Shown here piece by piece: positions 41,997-51,544 of a stretch of 64,000 nucleotides of DNA. The stretch comes from Anaerosacchariphilus hominis (GTDB lineage Bacteria > Bacillota > Clostridia > Lachnospirales > Lachnospiraceae), in the NCBI RefSeq assembly GCF_014290175.1, contig NZ_JACOOR010000001.1, positions 248,001 through 312,000 of the forward strand, written 5' to 3'. How positions within the stretch are numbered: position 1 is the stretch's first letter; each line of letters begins with the position of its first letter. Under the pieces are notes generated by a model, which did no database searches, was not told the origin of the DNA, and was given only the letters and a program-made list of their open reading frames with translations. The position numbers and the translations under genes were made by a program.

Positions 41997-43292
41997 ATGA
42001 AACACCCGCTTCAGAAAATGATGGAAGACCGCAGAAACGGTATCAAAGCCGGTATTCCTTCCTATTGTACCGCTAACCCGCTGGTTCTTGAGATGGCGCT
42101 GCGCCGCGCGAAGCTGCTGAACCGACCGGTTCTGATCGAGGCTACCGCCAATCAGGTAAACCAGTATGGCGGATACACCGGAATGGTCCCCAAGGATTTC
42201 TACAAGATGGTTCTGGAAATGGCTGAAAAGATCGGCGTTCCGGAGCATCAGATGATTCTGGCCGGAGACCACCTGGGACCGCTGACCTGGCAGAATCTTC
42301 CGGAGAAAGAAGCTATGGACAAGTCCATCGAGCTGGTATATGAATATGCCCGTGCAGGCTTCACTAAGATTCATCTGGACACCAGCATGAAGGTAGCTGA
42401 CGATCCGGAGGGTCTTCTTTCCACTGAGACCATCGCCCGCCGCGGCGCAATTCTTTATAAAGCGGCTATGAAGGGCTATGAAGAGCTGAAGGCGGAGAAG
42501 CCGGACGTACTGCGCCCCGTATTCGTCATCGGTTCCGAGGTTCCCATCCCGGGCGGCGCTCAGGAGGCTGAGGATACTCTGGCTGTTACCAGCCCGGACG
42601 CTTTCCGCGATACGGTAGCTACTTACCGCCGTGTCTTCAAGGAAGAGGGCATCGAGGAAGGTATGAACGATGTGATCGCTGTAGTTGTTCAGCCCGGCGT
42701 GGAATTCGGTGATGATCAGGTCTTCCTGTATGACCATGACGCTGCCTTTGACCTGTGCGCAGCTCTGAAGGATTACCCTGAGGTTTGCTTCGAGGGTCAT
42801 TCCGCCGACTATCAGAGCCCGGAGAGCCTTCGCAATATGTGTCAGGACGGCATCGCAATCCTGAAGGTAGGACCGGCTCTCACTTATGGTCTGCGCGAGG
42901 CACTGTTCGCTCTGAGCTTCATGGAGAAGGAACTGGTTCCTGAGGCTGAACAGGCTCACTTCATCGAGACCCTGGATGAGGTCATGATGAAGAATCCGGC
43001 CAACTGGCAGAAGCATTATCACGGCGATGACAAACAGCTGGCTCTGGCGCGAAAGTACAGCTTCTCTGACCGGGCACGTTATTATATCGGCCAGCCGGAG
43101 GTTACCGAGGCTATGGACAAGTTGTTTGAGAACCTCAGAAAGTATCAGATTCCGATGAATATGCTGCATCAGTATATGCCGGTTTCCTACAATAAGGTTC
43201 GTGACGGTGAGCTGGAGCTCGACCCGAGAGAGCTGGCTATGGACGGCGTAACCAACTTTATGATGGATTATGAGTATGCAGTGACGCTGTAA
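41997..43292 (+). CDS. kbaZ: D-tagatose-1,6-bisphosphate aldolase subunit KbaZ/GatZ
   Basis: 431 residues of the GatZ/KbaZ family, a TIM-barrel protein that supports the class II catalytic subunit KbaY/GatY. Family traits are KHPLQKMMEDRRNGI at the start, QVNQYGGYTGM, ILAGDHLGP and the long C-terminal tail. The ATG at 41997 follows AAGGAGG; the open frame from 41973 is disregarded. The catalytic partner is not adjacent. The fba gene at 32.2 kb or a gene outside the window may serve. It shares a transcript with the deacetylase. Confidence 0.88.
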   Translation: MKHPLQKMMEDRRNGIKAGIPSYCTANPLVLEMALRRAKLLNRPVLIEATANQVNQYGGYTGMVPKDFYKMVLEMAEKIGVPEHQMILAGDHLGPLTWQNLPEKEAMDKSIELVYEYARAGFTKIHLDTSMKVADDPEGLLSTETIARRGAILYKAAMKGYEELKAEKPDVLRPVFVIGSEVPIPGGAQEAEDTLAVTSPDAFRDTVATYRRVFKEEGIEEGMNDVIAVVVQPGVEFGDDQVFLYDHDAAFDLCAALKDYPEVCFEGHSADYQSPESLRNMCQDGIAILKVGPALTYGLREALFALSFMEKELVPEAEQAHFIETLDEVMMKNPANWQKHYHGDDKQLALARKYSFSDRARYYIGQPEVTEAMDKLFENLRKYQIPMNMLHQYMPVSYNKVRDGELELDPRELAMDGVTNFMMDYEYAVTL

Positions 43293-43316
43293 GGCAGCTG
43301 TTATATAAGACGGACG

Positions 43317-43344
43317 AAAAAGCAGGGGATCCCCCTGCTTTTTC
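43317..43344 (+). terminator. Terminator after kbaZ
   Basis: AAAAAGCAGGGG and CCCCTGCTTTTT form a stem around an AT loop, with T-run. Ends the rightward deacetylase-kbaZ unit. Confidence 0.85.
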
Positions 43345-43435
43345 TGACTTCTGTTCTGAAAACCTCTACGACGTGGCTGCTTTGCGGCGCACCCGGAGGA
43401 CGCTGGGCAGGAGCCCTTCAGGCTCCACCTGACGC

Positions 43436-44608
43436 TTATTTGCCGGAAGCTTCCCGGGCTTCGGGGATGTGCTGCATGACTTCGTCGATGGTGTTGTTGA
43501 AGCCGTTGGCGTTCAGGTAGTCCATTTTATCGGTATCCAGACGGAAGCTGTAGCCCATGTTCTGGTAGAGGCGGACTTCTTTGAAGTGTTCGCCGGCTGC
43601 TTCCCCGTAGATATTTTCGTAGTCACAAATGGTGATGACGTCTTTCCAGCCGTCTCCGTTGCAGTCCTGGAAGCTGACTGCCAGAACTTCCCGGAAGCAG
43701 GCGGGATCCCGGTAGTTGTCTGCAGTGACGCTGGGGAAATCGTAGATCTCCGCATTATCCTGTACCAGGGAAAAGCTCACGTCCTGATTGCCGTACATGG
43801 TCTGTCCCGGCGCATAGGAGGTAAAAATCACCTCGCCCCAGCTTCCGCCCAAATCTACCTTAAAGCTCTGGTTATCAATCCGGTAAATGGATCTGGAATA
43901 GGTCAGACTGTCGTCGAACACATTGGAAAGAATCCGGTAATCCTCTCCCTTCTCCTGCAAAGTCAGGTGACAGGAATGCACATATGGCCGGTAGGAAGCG
44001 TCTCCCGGGACGCACTCCAGCTCATAGACCCCCGCCGACAGCTCCCGTCCGCTGACACAGGTGAAGTTTACATAATTCGTATCTCCATGCTCCGTGACCC
44101 AGACCTTTGCTTTCTCCAGATAAAACCACGGCAGCTCCTGACTCATCTCGTCCAACGTATAGCCCAGTCTTTTGATCAGGACACGGTTGATCTGTTCCGT
44201 GGTAAGCCGGACACAGTCCGTATCTATATCTTCCCGACCGGATACCTCCAGATATTCCTGCCGTTCCGCATCGGTCAGCGGCTCTGTGGCGATTCCTGCT
44301 CCCGAGTAAAAAATTTCTCCCAGATCTGCGTCCTTCGGATCCCGGTATTCCGATAAAAGGAAACCATAGTTTTCTGCTCTCTGAATCCAGTCCGTGAAGC
44401 TCCGAAGCTCCTCGGTAGTCAGATCTCTTGCTTCTGATGTCTCTGCTGTCGTTTCTTCTGAGCCCGCCTTTTCCTCTGCTGTATCCACGGTCGCCGGAAC
44501 CTCTGTCTTTCCTCCGGCTTCCTCTGTTTTCCTTTCTCCGGATCCGCATCCGGCCAGTATCAACGCCAGACACAGCCCTGCCATATATCTATAGCTTTTC
44601 CTCTTCAT
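43436..44608 (-). CDS. Lipoprotein of unknown function with a calcium-loop-like segment
   Basis: 390 residues. A signal peptide ends in the lipobox LILAGCGS (Cys21), then a low-complexity Glu/Thr-rich linker (about 25-60) and an extracellular domain not recognised. Near the C-terminus, VSFQDCNGDGWKDVITICDY resembles a FG-GAP/EF-hand-like calcium loop. Anchored outside the membrane. It follows the C39-like peptidase gene by 16 bases, so both may act at the envelope. Function unknown. Confidence 0.7.
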   Translation of the reverse strand: MKRKSYRYMAGLCLALILAGCGSGERKTEEAGGKTEVPATVDTAEEKAGSEETTAETSEARDLTTEELRSFTDWIQRAENYGFLLSEYRDPKDADLGEIFYSGAGIATEPLTDAERQEYLEVSGREDIDTDCVRLTTEQINRVLIKRLGYTLDEMSQELPWFYLEKAKVWVTEHGDTNYVNFTCVSGRELSAGVYELECVPGDASYRPYVHSCHLTLQEKGEDYRILSNVFDDSLTYSRSIYRIDNQSFKVDLGGSWGEVIFTSYAPGQTMYGNQDVSFSLVQDNAEIYDFPSVTADNYRDPACFREVLAVSFQDCNGDGWKDVITICDYENIYGEAAGEHFKEVRLYQNMGYSFRLDTDKMDYLNANGFNNTIDEVMQHIPEAREASGK

Positions 44609-44624
44609 GCGGCCTCCCTTACAC

Positions 44625-45434
44625 TCAGTAGCTGTAACTCCAAAGGTTCTTAATCTGCGCCATCAGGGTCTCCAGCTCCCAGGTCTCATTGGTCCGAATT
44701 ACGCTGTTCGGATCCTTTATTTTAATTTTACCGTCCGTATCTGCTCCAGTCAATACCAGAAAGTGCCCGGCATCGGTGAAGTCTCCCGGTCCCACCACAC
44801 AGATAATAGGATGTCCGTCCTTCAGTGCAGCAAGAATGTGCTCCCTGTCAAAGCTCACATCCGATACAGTCAGACCCAGTTTCTCCGCGCCGGAGGTCAT
44901 AAGCTCCCAGGAAGAGCCGGAGCCTTCCACATAGTAGCCGTTCTCCTCGGCCATTTTCGCCACCCGATAGGGATTCCACTCCGTATCTCCGGTCAATCCG
45001 CAGTACACCATAGACAGACTGGTGGGACCGCAGCCTGTCACAGCAAGGAAATCATTGCCGTAGGTCTCGTAGCCCCAGCGCTCGTCCCACTGGATAAAAT
45101 GCGGGATCTCGCCTTTTGTCACTTCTTTGGACACATCAATGTCTTTCAGTCCCTTGTATTTAGGATAATCCAACACAAAATCCTCGGTCTCCGGATTCCG
45201 CTCTACCAGCTGAACCAGGCTTTCCGGGTATCCCTTTTCACTTAACTTTTCTGTATTCACTTTTCCGAAGCCGGACAGGAGATTCACCGCCCCGTAAGCC
45301 ACTAGAATCAATAAAGCCGCCCCCAGCAACGTTCCCATCATGGCAGCCAAAAACCGGAATCTGGCCCGACGGCGTCTGCGGCGGTTTCTTCTCCTTCGTT
45401 TTTCTATCTGGTATTGCTTTTCCATTTTATTCAT
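44625..45434 (-). CDS. Membrane-anchored C39-like peptidase
   Basis: 269 residues. A very basic N-terminus (runs of Arg) precedes one membrane helix (about 28-50). The extracellular C39_2-type papain-fold domain has the cysteine in VTGCGPTSLSM, the histidine in DAGHFLVLTG, and an Asp/Asn in IKDPNS. Many Clostridial members are of unknown substrate, unlike the bacteriocin-processing C39 domains of ABC exporters. ATG 45434 follows AGAGGA at six bases. In operon with the downstream lipoprotein gene. Confidence 0.8.
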   Translation of the reverse strand: MNKMEKQYQIEKRRRRNRRRRRRARFRFLAAMMGTLLGAALLILVAYGAVNLLSGFGKVNTEKLSEKGYPESLVQLVERNPETEDFVLDYPKYKGLKDIDVSKEVTKGEIPHFIQWDERWGYETYGNDFLAVTGCGPTSLSMVYCGLTGDTEWNPYRVAKMAEENGYYVEGSGSSWELMTSGAEKLGLTVSDVSFDREHILAALKDGHPIICVVGPGDFTDAGHFLVLTGADTDGKIKIKDPNSVIRTNETWELETLMAQIKNLWSYSY

Positions 45435-45607
45435 AGCTGTTCCTCTTTTGCCCATCGTATATTTCTGTTATATCAGAGGAAGGAGAAGCTTTCCTTTAGA
45501 ATTTCTTACGTTTCTCTTATTTTTATTTTCCAAACGCATTTCGGGTGTTATAATAGCATCAATATCCGCAGAAATCATATTTACATTGTTATAAAAAGGA
45601 GTTTTCT

Positions 45608-47311
45608 ATGAAATCATCAGAAGAATTAAGAAACCGGCTGCGCTCCATCGATCATCGGAGCTATCCGGCCTATAAGGACTTAAAAGAGCGCTATGACTTC
45701 GGAGACTATGTACTCTCCATCGACCATGTCCAGGGAGATCCCTTTGCCGCTCCTTCCCGGCTTTCCGTCATCGTTCCCGCAAAAAGGGCGGCATTTCCGG
45801 CAGAGTTCTATGATACACCGGAAAAGCGCATTACTCTGCAGGATCATCTGACCCGTATCTTCGGTGCGCAGATCGTCCGGGGCAGCAAGCAGGCAGGAGG
45901 ATCCGGCAAAAGCGGTCTTTTAACCGTGTCCCGCTGCGGTCAGGAGGTGCTGGAGCGGACGGCCTGCCGTGTGGAAAATGGAGCTGTCACACTCCGGTTT
46001 GAGGCCGGTTTTCCCGCTTATGGACGGACTATCGACGCCCGGGGCCTGGAAAAAATGCTTTTTGACATTCTTCCGGTCTGCGTCCGGAACAGCCTCTATT
46101 TTCGAAATATCCGGCAGGAGCAGCTTCGGGAAGCCATCTATCTCTGTGAAGATCAGCAGTATGTCCGAAAGCAGCTGGACAAACTGGGGCTCTGTGCCTT
46201 TATCGCCAATGGCTCTATTTTGCCCCGCCAGAGCGGTATTTCCGACAAACCCATGAACCAGGCCGTTCCCTTTGTATCTCCTGCTTCTATGGAAGTAACT
46301 TTCGTGCTGCCTCACCGTGGAACCATCGCCGGCATGGGGATCCCAAAGGGTGTTACGCTCTTTGTGGGCGGAGGCTATCACGGAAAATCCACGGTTCTTC
46401 AAGCCTTGCAGAACGGCGTCTATAACCATATTCCGGGAGACGGCCGGGAACTGGTTATTACAGATGCCAGTGCCTGGAAACTCCGTTCTGAAGATGGCCG
46501 CAGCGTTACCAACGTGGATATCTCTCCCTTTATCCGTCGGCTGCCCGGACGCAGAAATACTGCGGACTTTTCCACAGAGGATGCCAGCGGAAGTACTTCC
46601 CAGGCTGCCAACCTCATGGAAAGTATCGAAAGCAGTAGCCGTCTTCTTCTCATCGATGAGGATACCTCCGCCACAAACTTTATGATCCGGGATCGCCTGA
46701 TGCAGGCAGTCGTATCCCCCGAGGAGGAGCCGATCATTCCCTTTATTGAACGGGTTCGCAGCCTTTATGAGGATCTGGGGATCTCCTCTATCCTGGTGGC
46801 CGGAAGCTCAGGCTCTTATTTCTACGTGGCAGATCATATTATTCAGATGAAAGAATATATCCCTCTGGACATTACAGAAAAAGCCAGAAATGCAGCCGCT
46901 GAATTTCCCGTATTTTCCGCGGAAACCTCTGCCTTTGTGCTACCCGACAAAAAGCGCTGCCCCAAACCCGATACTGCTTTGAAAAAGAATGACCGGCTGA
47001 AGCTCAAGGCTCTCGGCACCAGTGAACTTTCCCTTGGATACAATTCCGTGGAACTACGCTATCTGGAGCAGCTGCGGGATAGTGAACAGACTCTGGCCCT
47101 GGCTTATATTTTGAAAAAGTTGGAACTTTCTGTAATGGACGGTCGCAGACCCATGGAAGAACTGGCTGATCTTCTGGAAACGCAGCTTGATACCCATGGG
47201 TTGGAAAGTCTCTTTGAACATGGAGATGTGCGCGCTTCCCTGGCCCGCCCCCGTCGTCAGGAGATTCTGGCCTGCGTCAACCGCTACCGCAACTTGATTT
47301 TTACAAAATAA
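45608..47311 (+). CDS. Predicted ATPase of the ABC class
   Basis: 567 residues, matching the ABC-class ATPase family (PF09818 type) by its N-terminal SSEELRNRLRSIDHRSYPAYKDL-like region, here quoted in short as SIDHRSYPAYKDLK, Walker A GGGYHGKSTVLQAL (about 258-271), and Walker B-like LLLIDEDTSATNFM. These soluble proteins are not transporters, and no function is established. AAAAGGAG precedes the ATG. The membrane metallophosphoesterase gene follows on the same strand after 23 bases. Confidence 0.83.
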   Translation: MKSSEELRNRLRSIDHRSYPAYKDLKERYDFGDYVLSIDHVQGDPFAAPSRLSVIVPAKRAAFPAEFYDTPEKRITLQDHLTRIFGAQIVRGSKQAGGSGKSGLLTVSRCGQEVLERTACRVENGAVTLRFEAGFPAYGRTIDARGLEKMLFDILPVCVRNSLYFRNIRQEQLREAIYLCEDQQYVRKQLDKLGLCAFIANGSILPRQSGISDKPMNQAVPFVSPASMEVTFVLPHRGTIAGMGIPKGVTLFVGGGYHGKSTVLQALQNGVYNHIPGDGRELVITDASAWKLRSEDGRSVTNVDISPFIRRLPGRRNTADFSTEDASGSTSQAANLMESIESSSRLLLIDEDTSATNFMIRDRLMQAVVSPEEEPIIPFIERVRSLYEDLGISSILVAGSSGSYFYVADHIIQMKEYIPLDITEKARNAAAEFPVFSAETSAFVLPDKKRCPKPDTALKKNDRLKLKALGTSELSLGYNSVELRYLEQLRDSEQTLALAYILKKLELSVMDGRRPMEELADLLETQLDTHGLESLFEHGDVRASLARPRRQEILACVNRYRNLIFTK

Positions 47312-47334
47312 CGCATGAAATCGAGGACTTGCAT

Positions 47335-48546
47335 ATGCTGTTACTTCTCATTATTCCGGTTTACCTTATTCTGAACCTGTATATCCTCCATCGGGTACAT
47401 AAATGGTTAACGGCCTGTTCCGCCCTATTCCATTCCCGCTGGTTTATCGTTCCTTATATTACTATTTATTCTCTGCTGGCGTTTTCTCTGCTCTTTGCCT
47501 TCTTACTGCCTGCATCCAGGCCGCAGGCGCTTATCAAACGCCTTAGTAATTACTGGCTTGGCACCTTTCTGTATATCCTGCTCTGCATCGGTATTGCAGA
47601 TTTGCTCCGCCTGATTTTGAAGCATACCCATGGAATTCTGCACGCTTTCTTTTTTTGCAGAACCGGTTATATTTTGGCCGGCATGCTTCTGACGCTCGTC
47701 GTAATGGCCGTCAGCTTTTATGGAATCATCCATTCAAACCATTTATATGTCACTCCCTACGAAATCACTCTTGACAAAAGTTGTCCCGGTCACAAACAGC
47801 TGAAGATTGTTCTCGCAGCAGATCTGCACCTCGGATACAATGTCGGTGAAAAACAAATCCGTCAAATGGTAGACGCTGTCAACGAACAGGATGCAGATTT
47901 GGTTCTCTTTGCCGGGGATATCTTTGACAATGAATATGAAGCCGTCCAAAATCCGGAGAAGCTTGCTCAGCTGCTGTCTGAAATCCGCAGCACCTACGGT
48001 TCCTGGGCCGTATTTGGCAATCACGATGTGAGCGAACGCCTTCTTGGTGGTTTTTCTGTAGGCTCCGGAACCCATAATCTCCGGGATCCCAGATTTGAAA
48101 ATTTCCTTGAAAAAGCCGGAATCCAGCTTCTGGATGATCAGGTCTGTTCTATTGATGATGCCTTCTATCTGGTGGGCCGAAAGGATGCACAAAAACCCGG
48201 GGACGGGACACGAAATCGAAAGTCCCCTGAGGAACTGCTCTCCGGCCTTGATCACTCCCGTCCCGTCTTCGTCCTGGAACACCAACCCCGCCAGCTAAAA
48301 GAACTGGAAAAAGCCGGTGCTGACCTGCAGCTCTGCGGTCATACCCATGATGGCCAGCTCTTCCCCGGGAATCTGACTGTAAAGCTCTTCTGGGAAAATC
48401 CCTGCGGCTATCTCCAAAAAGGCCGTCTCCACAGCATCGTCACCTCCGGCGTCGGTGTCTGGGGACCAGCCATGCGCGTGGGGACAGATGGGGAGATTTG
48501 TGTGGTGACAGTGAAGTTTGAAGGAGATGAGACGACTCAATATTGA
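47335..48546 (+). CDS. Membrane metallophosphoesterase
   Basis: 403 residues: four N-terminal membrane helices (about residues 1-135) and a C-terminal calcineurin-like phosphoesterase domain. Its metal motifs are AADLHLG, FAGDIFDN, FGNHDV, LEHQP and CGHTHDGQ. YkuE/YaeI-type relatives act on lipids or other membrane phosphates. The frame is open from 47329, but ATG 47335 follows GAGG. It is probably cotranscribed with the upstream ABC-class ATPase gene. The active site is predicted to face the cytoplasm or periplasmic side; topology was not computed. Confidence 0.85.
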   Translation: MLLLLIIPVYLILNLYILHRVHKWLTACSALFHSRWFIVPYITIYSLLAFSLLFAFLLPASRPQALIKRLSNYWLGTFLYILLCIGIADLLRLILKHTHGILHAFFFCRTGYILAGMLLTLVVMAVSFYGIIHSNHLYVTPYEITLDKSCPGHKQLKIVLAADLHLGYNVGEKQIRQMVDAVNEQDADLVLFAGDIFDNEYEAVQNPEKLAQLLSEIRSTYGSWAVFGNHDVSERLLGGFSVGSGTHNLRDPRFENFLEKAGIQLLDDQVCSIDDAFYLVGRKDAQKPGDGTRNRKSPEELLSGLDHSRPVFVLEHQPRQLKELEKAGADLQLCGHTHDGQLFPGNLTVKLFWENPCGYLQKGRLHSIVTSGVGVWGPAMRVGTDGEICVVTVKFEGDETTQY

Positions 48547-48574
48547 GATTCATTTAAATCCACCGGGATATCTC

Positions 48575-50266
48575 TTATTCGATCTTCCCGATCTGCTCCG
48601 CCACCGCCTCTGCCAGAGCTTCCGCCCGCTCCATTGCTTCGGCTCGCCCTGCCATCCGTGTATAATAGTAAAATTTCAGCTTTGGTTCTGTTCCGGATGG
48701 CCGCATAGCGAACCAGCTGCCATCCGTCATTCGGAATTTTAACGCGTTCTGAGCCGGAATATCCTTCCATCCATGAGCGAAATCAATCGTCTGCTCTATT
48801 CGGAATGTTCCGAATCCCACCGGCTTTTCCTTCCGGAAAGCGTCCATAATCCGTCCGATTCGCTCCTGTCCCTCTTTCCCCTGCAGCACCATCGATACCT
48901 GCTTTTCCGCAAAATATCCATATCGTTCATATAGCCCCTCCAGGACCTCCCGGAGACTTTGTCCCTTTTTCCGATAGTAAGCAGCCATCTCCATCATCAG
49001 CATTCCCGCAGCAATACCATCCTTATCACGGACCTCTTCACCCGGAGCGCAGCCAATGCTCTCCTCATATCCAAAGAAATAAGTATATCCCTGCTTCTGA
49101 AGCTCCGGAATCTTACCGCAGATATTTTTAAAGCCTGTCAGTGTCTCAAAAACCTGAATCCCATAGGCCTCACAAATTGCCCGTCCGAACTCGCCCGTTA
49201 CGATGGATTTAATCATGGCGCTCTTTTTCAGAAGCCCGCCATGCTCCTTTTTTGCTTCTGCCATATATGCGATCAGCATAGCCCCTGTCTGATTTCCGTT
49301 CAGCGGAACGTAGCCTCCCCGACCGTCGGCGATCTCCACCGCCATCCGGTCACTGTCCGGATCCGTGGCAATCAAAAGCTCCGCTTCCCGCTCTTTTCCC
49401 AGCTTTTCCGCCAGTGCAAAAGCCTTTGGATTCTCCGGATTCGGAAATGGAACCGTCGTAAATTCCGGGTCCGGATCTTTCTGTTCCGGCACCATAACAA
49501 AATTTCGGAATCCCCGCTCCTGTGCCACCTGCTGCATGGGAATACTTCCTGCTCCGTTTAAAGGCGTATAAACCACAGGCACTGCCAGATCCAGTTCTTC
49601 TGTCTTTCTCTGGGACAGTGAAAGCACATAATTCAGGTATTTCCGGTCCGTCTCCTCACCCAGCATGGTCACCAGTCCCTGTTCCACTGCCTGGTCTAGC
49701 GTGATCCGCTGAAATCTTCCAAACATGTCCAGCTTCTGAATCTCGGCCATCATTCCGTCTGAAACCGCACCGGAAATCTGTGCACCGTCCTCCCAGTATA
49801 CCTTATATCCGTTGTACTCCTTTGGATTGTGGCTTGCCGTCATATTAATGCCGGATACCGTCCCCAAAAGCCGGATCACATAGGACAGCTCCGGCGTGGG
49901 GCGCAAAGAAGGAAACAGATATACATGGATTCCGTTTCCGGCCAGTATCTCTGCCGCCAACTCCGAGAACTCCCGGGAATGATACCGGCAGTCATAGGCG
50001 ATTGCCACACCCCGCTTCGGATCCTCACCGGATTGCAGAATATAGTTGGCAATTCCCTGGGTAGCCCGTCCCACCGTCCTGGTGTTCATCCGGTTGGTCC
50101 CTGCTCCACAGATTCCTCTGAGACCTGCCGTGCCAAATACGATTTCCTGATAGAAACGATCGGTGATCTCGGCCTCATTTCCGGCAATCTCCTCCAGCTC
50201 CCGGTAAAGCGGATCCTCTTTTTCAAGTCTATTACACCATACCTCATAGTTTTCTCTCGCATTCAT
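48575..50266 (-). CDS. Phosphohexomutase (phosphoglucomutase/phosphomannomutase)
   Basis: 563 residues, the long Firmicute form of the alpha-D-phosphohexomutase family. The phosphoserine loop is TASHNPKEYNG, the metal loop is DPDSDRMAV, the sugar-binding EESIG occurs in FFGYEESIGCAP, and the phosphate-binding RPSGTEPKLK closes the enzyme. It interconverts glucose-1-phosphate or mannose-1-phosphate with the 6-phosphates, feeding the cell envelope and glycogen metabolism. AAGGAGAAGG precedes the ATG. SpoIIID lies 92 bases upstream on the same strand. Confidence 0.93.
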   Translation of the reverse strand: MNARENYEVWCNRLEKEDPLYRELEEIAGNEAEITDRFYQEIVFGTAGLRGICGAGTNRMNTRTVGRATQGIANYILQSGEDPKRGVAIAYDCRYHSREFSELAAEILAGNGIHVYLFPSLRPTPELSYVIRLLGTVSGINMTASHNPKEYNGYKVYWEDGAQISGAVSDGMMAEIQKLDMFGRFQRITLDQAVEQGLVTMLGEETDRKYLNYVLSLSQRKTEELDLAVPVVYTPLNGAGSIPMQQVAQERGFRNFVMVPEQKDPDPEFTTVPFPNPENPKAFALAEKLGKEREAELLIATDPDSDRMAVEIADGRGGYVPLNGNQTGAMLIAYMAEAKKEHGGLLKKSAMIKSIVTGEFGRAICEAYGIQVFETLTGFKNICGKIPELQKQGYTYFFGYEESIGCAPGEEVRDKDGIAAGMLMMEMAAYYRKKGQSLREVLEGLYERYGYFAEKQVSMVLQGKEGQERIGRIMDAFRKEKPVGFGTFRIEQTIDFAHGWKDIPAQNALKFRMTDGSWFAMRPSGTEPKLKFYYYTRMAGRAEAMERAEALAEAVAEQIGKIE

Positions 50267-50358
50267 TGTCCTTCTCCTTTCCTCTCACTGTAAATGGAAC
50301 AGAACTCTGCTTTGCATCTCTCTCCGTTGCGGAGTATAAAGGGGCCTTACCCGCCCCT

Positions 50359-50619
50359 CTATGCTCTGCCATGCTGGTGCAGATATTTTTCTCTTGTGGC
50401 CAGCCCTCCCCGGATATGCCGCTCTGATTTATTCACGTCCAGAACCCTCCGGGCCTGCTTTGCAAGACTTGGATTGATGTGCAGGAGACGTTCTGCCACA
50501 TCCTTATGTACCGTACTCTTACTGATTCCGAACTTCTTTGCCGTCTGACGCACTGTCGCATTGTTTTCTATGATATAATTCGCAATGTTTACCGCGCGTT
50601 CTTCGATATAATCCTTCAA
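50359..50619 (-). CDS. spoIIID: Sporulation transcription factor SpoIIID
   Basis: 86 residues, the usual length. The DNA-binding TVRQTAKKFGISKSTVHKDV (about 22-41) is the helix-turn-helix of SpoIIID, followed by the basic C-terminal helix HIRGGLATREKYLHQ that reaches the minor groove. SpoIIID acts in the mother cell during sporulation. Its presence shows that the genome is from an endospore former. SD GGGGG at the start (CCCCCAT region). The gene stands alone. Confidence 0.95.
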   Translation of the reverse strand: MKDYIEERAVNIANYIIENNATVRQTAKKFGISKSTVHKDVAERLLHINPSLAKQARRVLDVNKSERHIRGGLATREKYLHQHGRA

Positions 50620-50871
50620 GGTTTTCCCCCATAAGAACGTTTTTTACATCCTATGAGAAGGGGGCCCCAGTTATGCGCCTGCGCTCTGCATAAAGCCGCT
50701 GTCCTGAAGGTTTTCCGCTCAGTTTCAGTATATCAGTTTTCCTGTTTTTGTACAATCGCCCGAAGAATATTCTGATGGTATCAGGCAATAAATCCATACC
50801 ACCTGGAGGAAAATTGCGGTATAATCATAAGGAGAAAAACACCGGAGATTACCGGACAGGAAGGATACGTC

Positions 50872-51510
50872 ATGTATTTTACATACGGAGAAACAGAAAT
50901 TTTATATCTGAAGAATAAAGATCAAAGACTTGGCAGCGTGATGGATCAGATCGGGCTCATAGAAAGAGAGACCGATCCGGATCTATTTTCTTCCGTCGTT
51001 CACCACATCATTGGTCAGCAGATTTCCACCAAAGCACAGGCCACCATCTGGCAGCGGATGCGGGATCGTCTGGGTGTCATAAATGCGGAAACCATTCTGG
51101 AAACAGATATTACGGACCTGCAGTCTCTCGGCATGACCTTTCGGAAGGCCGGGTATATCCGGGATTTCGCAGACAAGGTACACTGCGGCAAGTTTGATCT
51201 GCAGGCTGTCTCTGAAATGGGTGATGAGGAAGCTGTAAAAGCGTTGTCCTCTTTAAAGGGAATCGGCATATGGACGGCAGAAATGATTCTTCTTTTCTGC
51301 CTCCAACGGCCGGATATCTTCAGTTATGACGACCTGGCCATCCAGCGGGGACTTCGGATGGTTTACCATCATCGCAAAATAGACCGGAAGCTATTTCAAA
51401 AATACCGTCGCAGATTCCATCCCTACTGCAGCGTCGCAAGTCTGTATCTATGGGCTGTGGCAGGCGGGGCCATTCCCGGAATGAAAGATTATGCGCTCAA
51501 GGTAAAATAA
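50872..51510 (+). CDS. DNA-3-methyladenine glycosylase II (AlkA/HhH-GPD type)
   Basis: 212 residues of the HhH-GPD base-excision glycosylase fold. HIIGQQISTKAQATIWQRM (about 43-61) is the usual start. The hairpin-helix-hairpin ALSSLKGIGIWTAEMILLF is followed by a catalytic aspartate candidate in DIFSYDDLAIQRGLR (Asp in SYDDL). It lacks the N-terminal TATA-like domain of E. coli AlkA, as short relatives do. Removes alkylated purines from DNA. AGGAAGG precedes the ATG. Confidence 0.87.
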   Translation: MYFTYGETEILYLKNKDQRLGSVMDQIGLIERETDPDLFSSVVHHIIGQQISTKAQATIWQRMRDRLGVINAETILETDITDLQSLGMTFRKAGYIRDFADKVHCGKFDLQAVSEMGDEEAVKALSSLKGIGIWTAEMILLFCLQRPDIFSYDDLAIQRGLRMVYHHRKIDRKLFQKYRRRFHPYCSVASLYLWAVAGGAIPGMKDYALKVK

Positions 51511-51544
51511 ATTCCCTATTATTACCGGTATCGCATTATCTGCC

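Noticed and set aside
41628..43169. 513-codon open frame on the minus strand
   Set aside because: It is antisense to the nagA and kbaZ genes, has no ribosome site and no recognisable domain; a by-product of codon bias.
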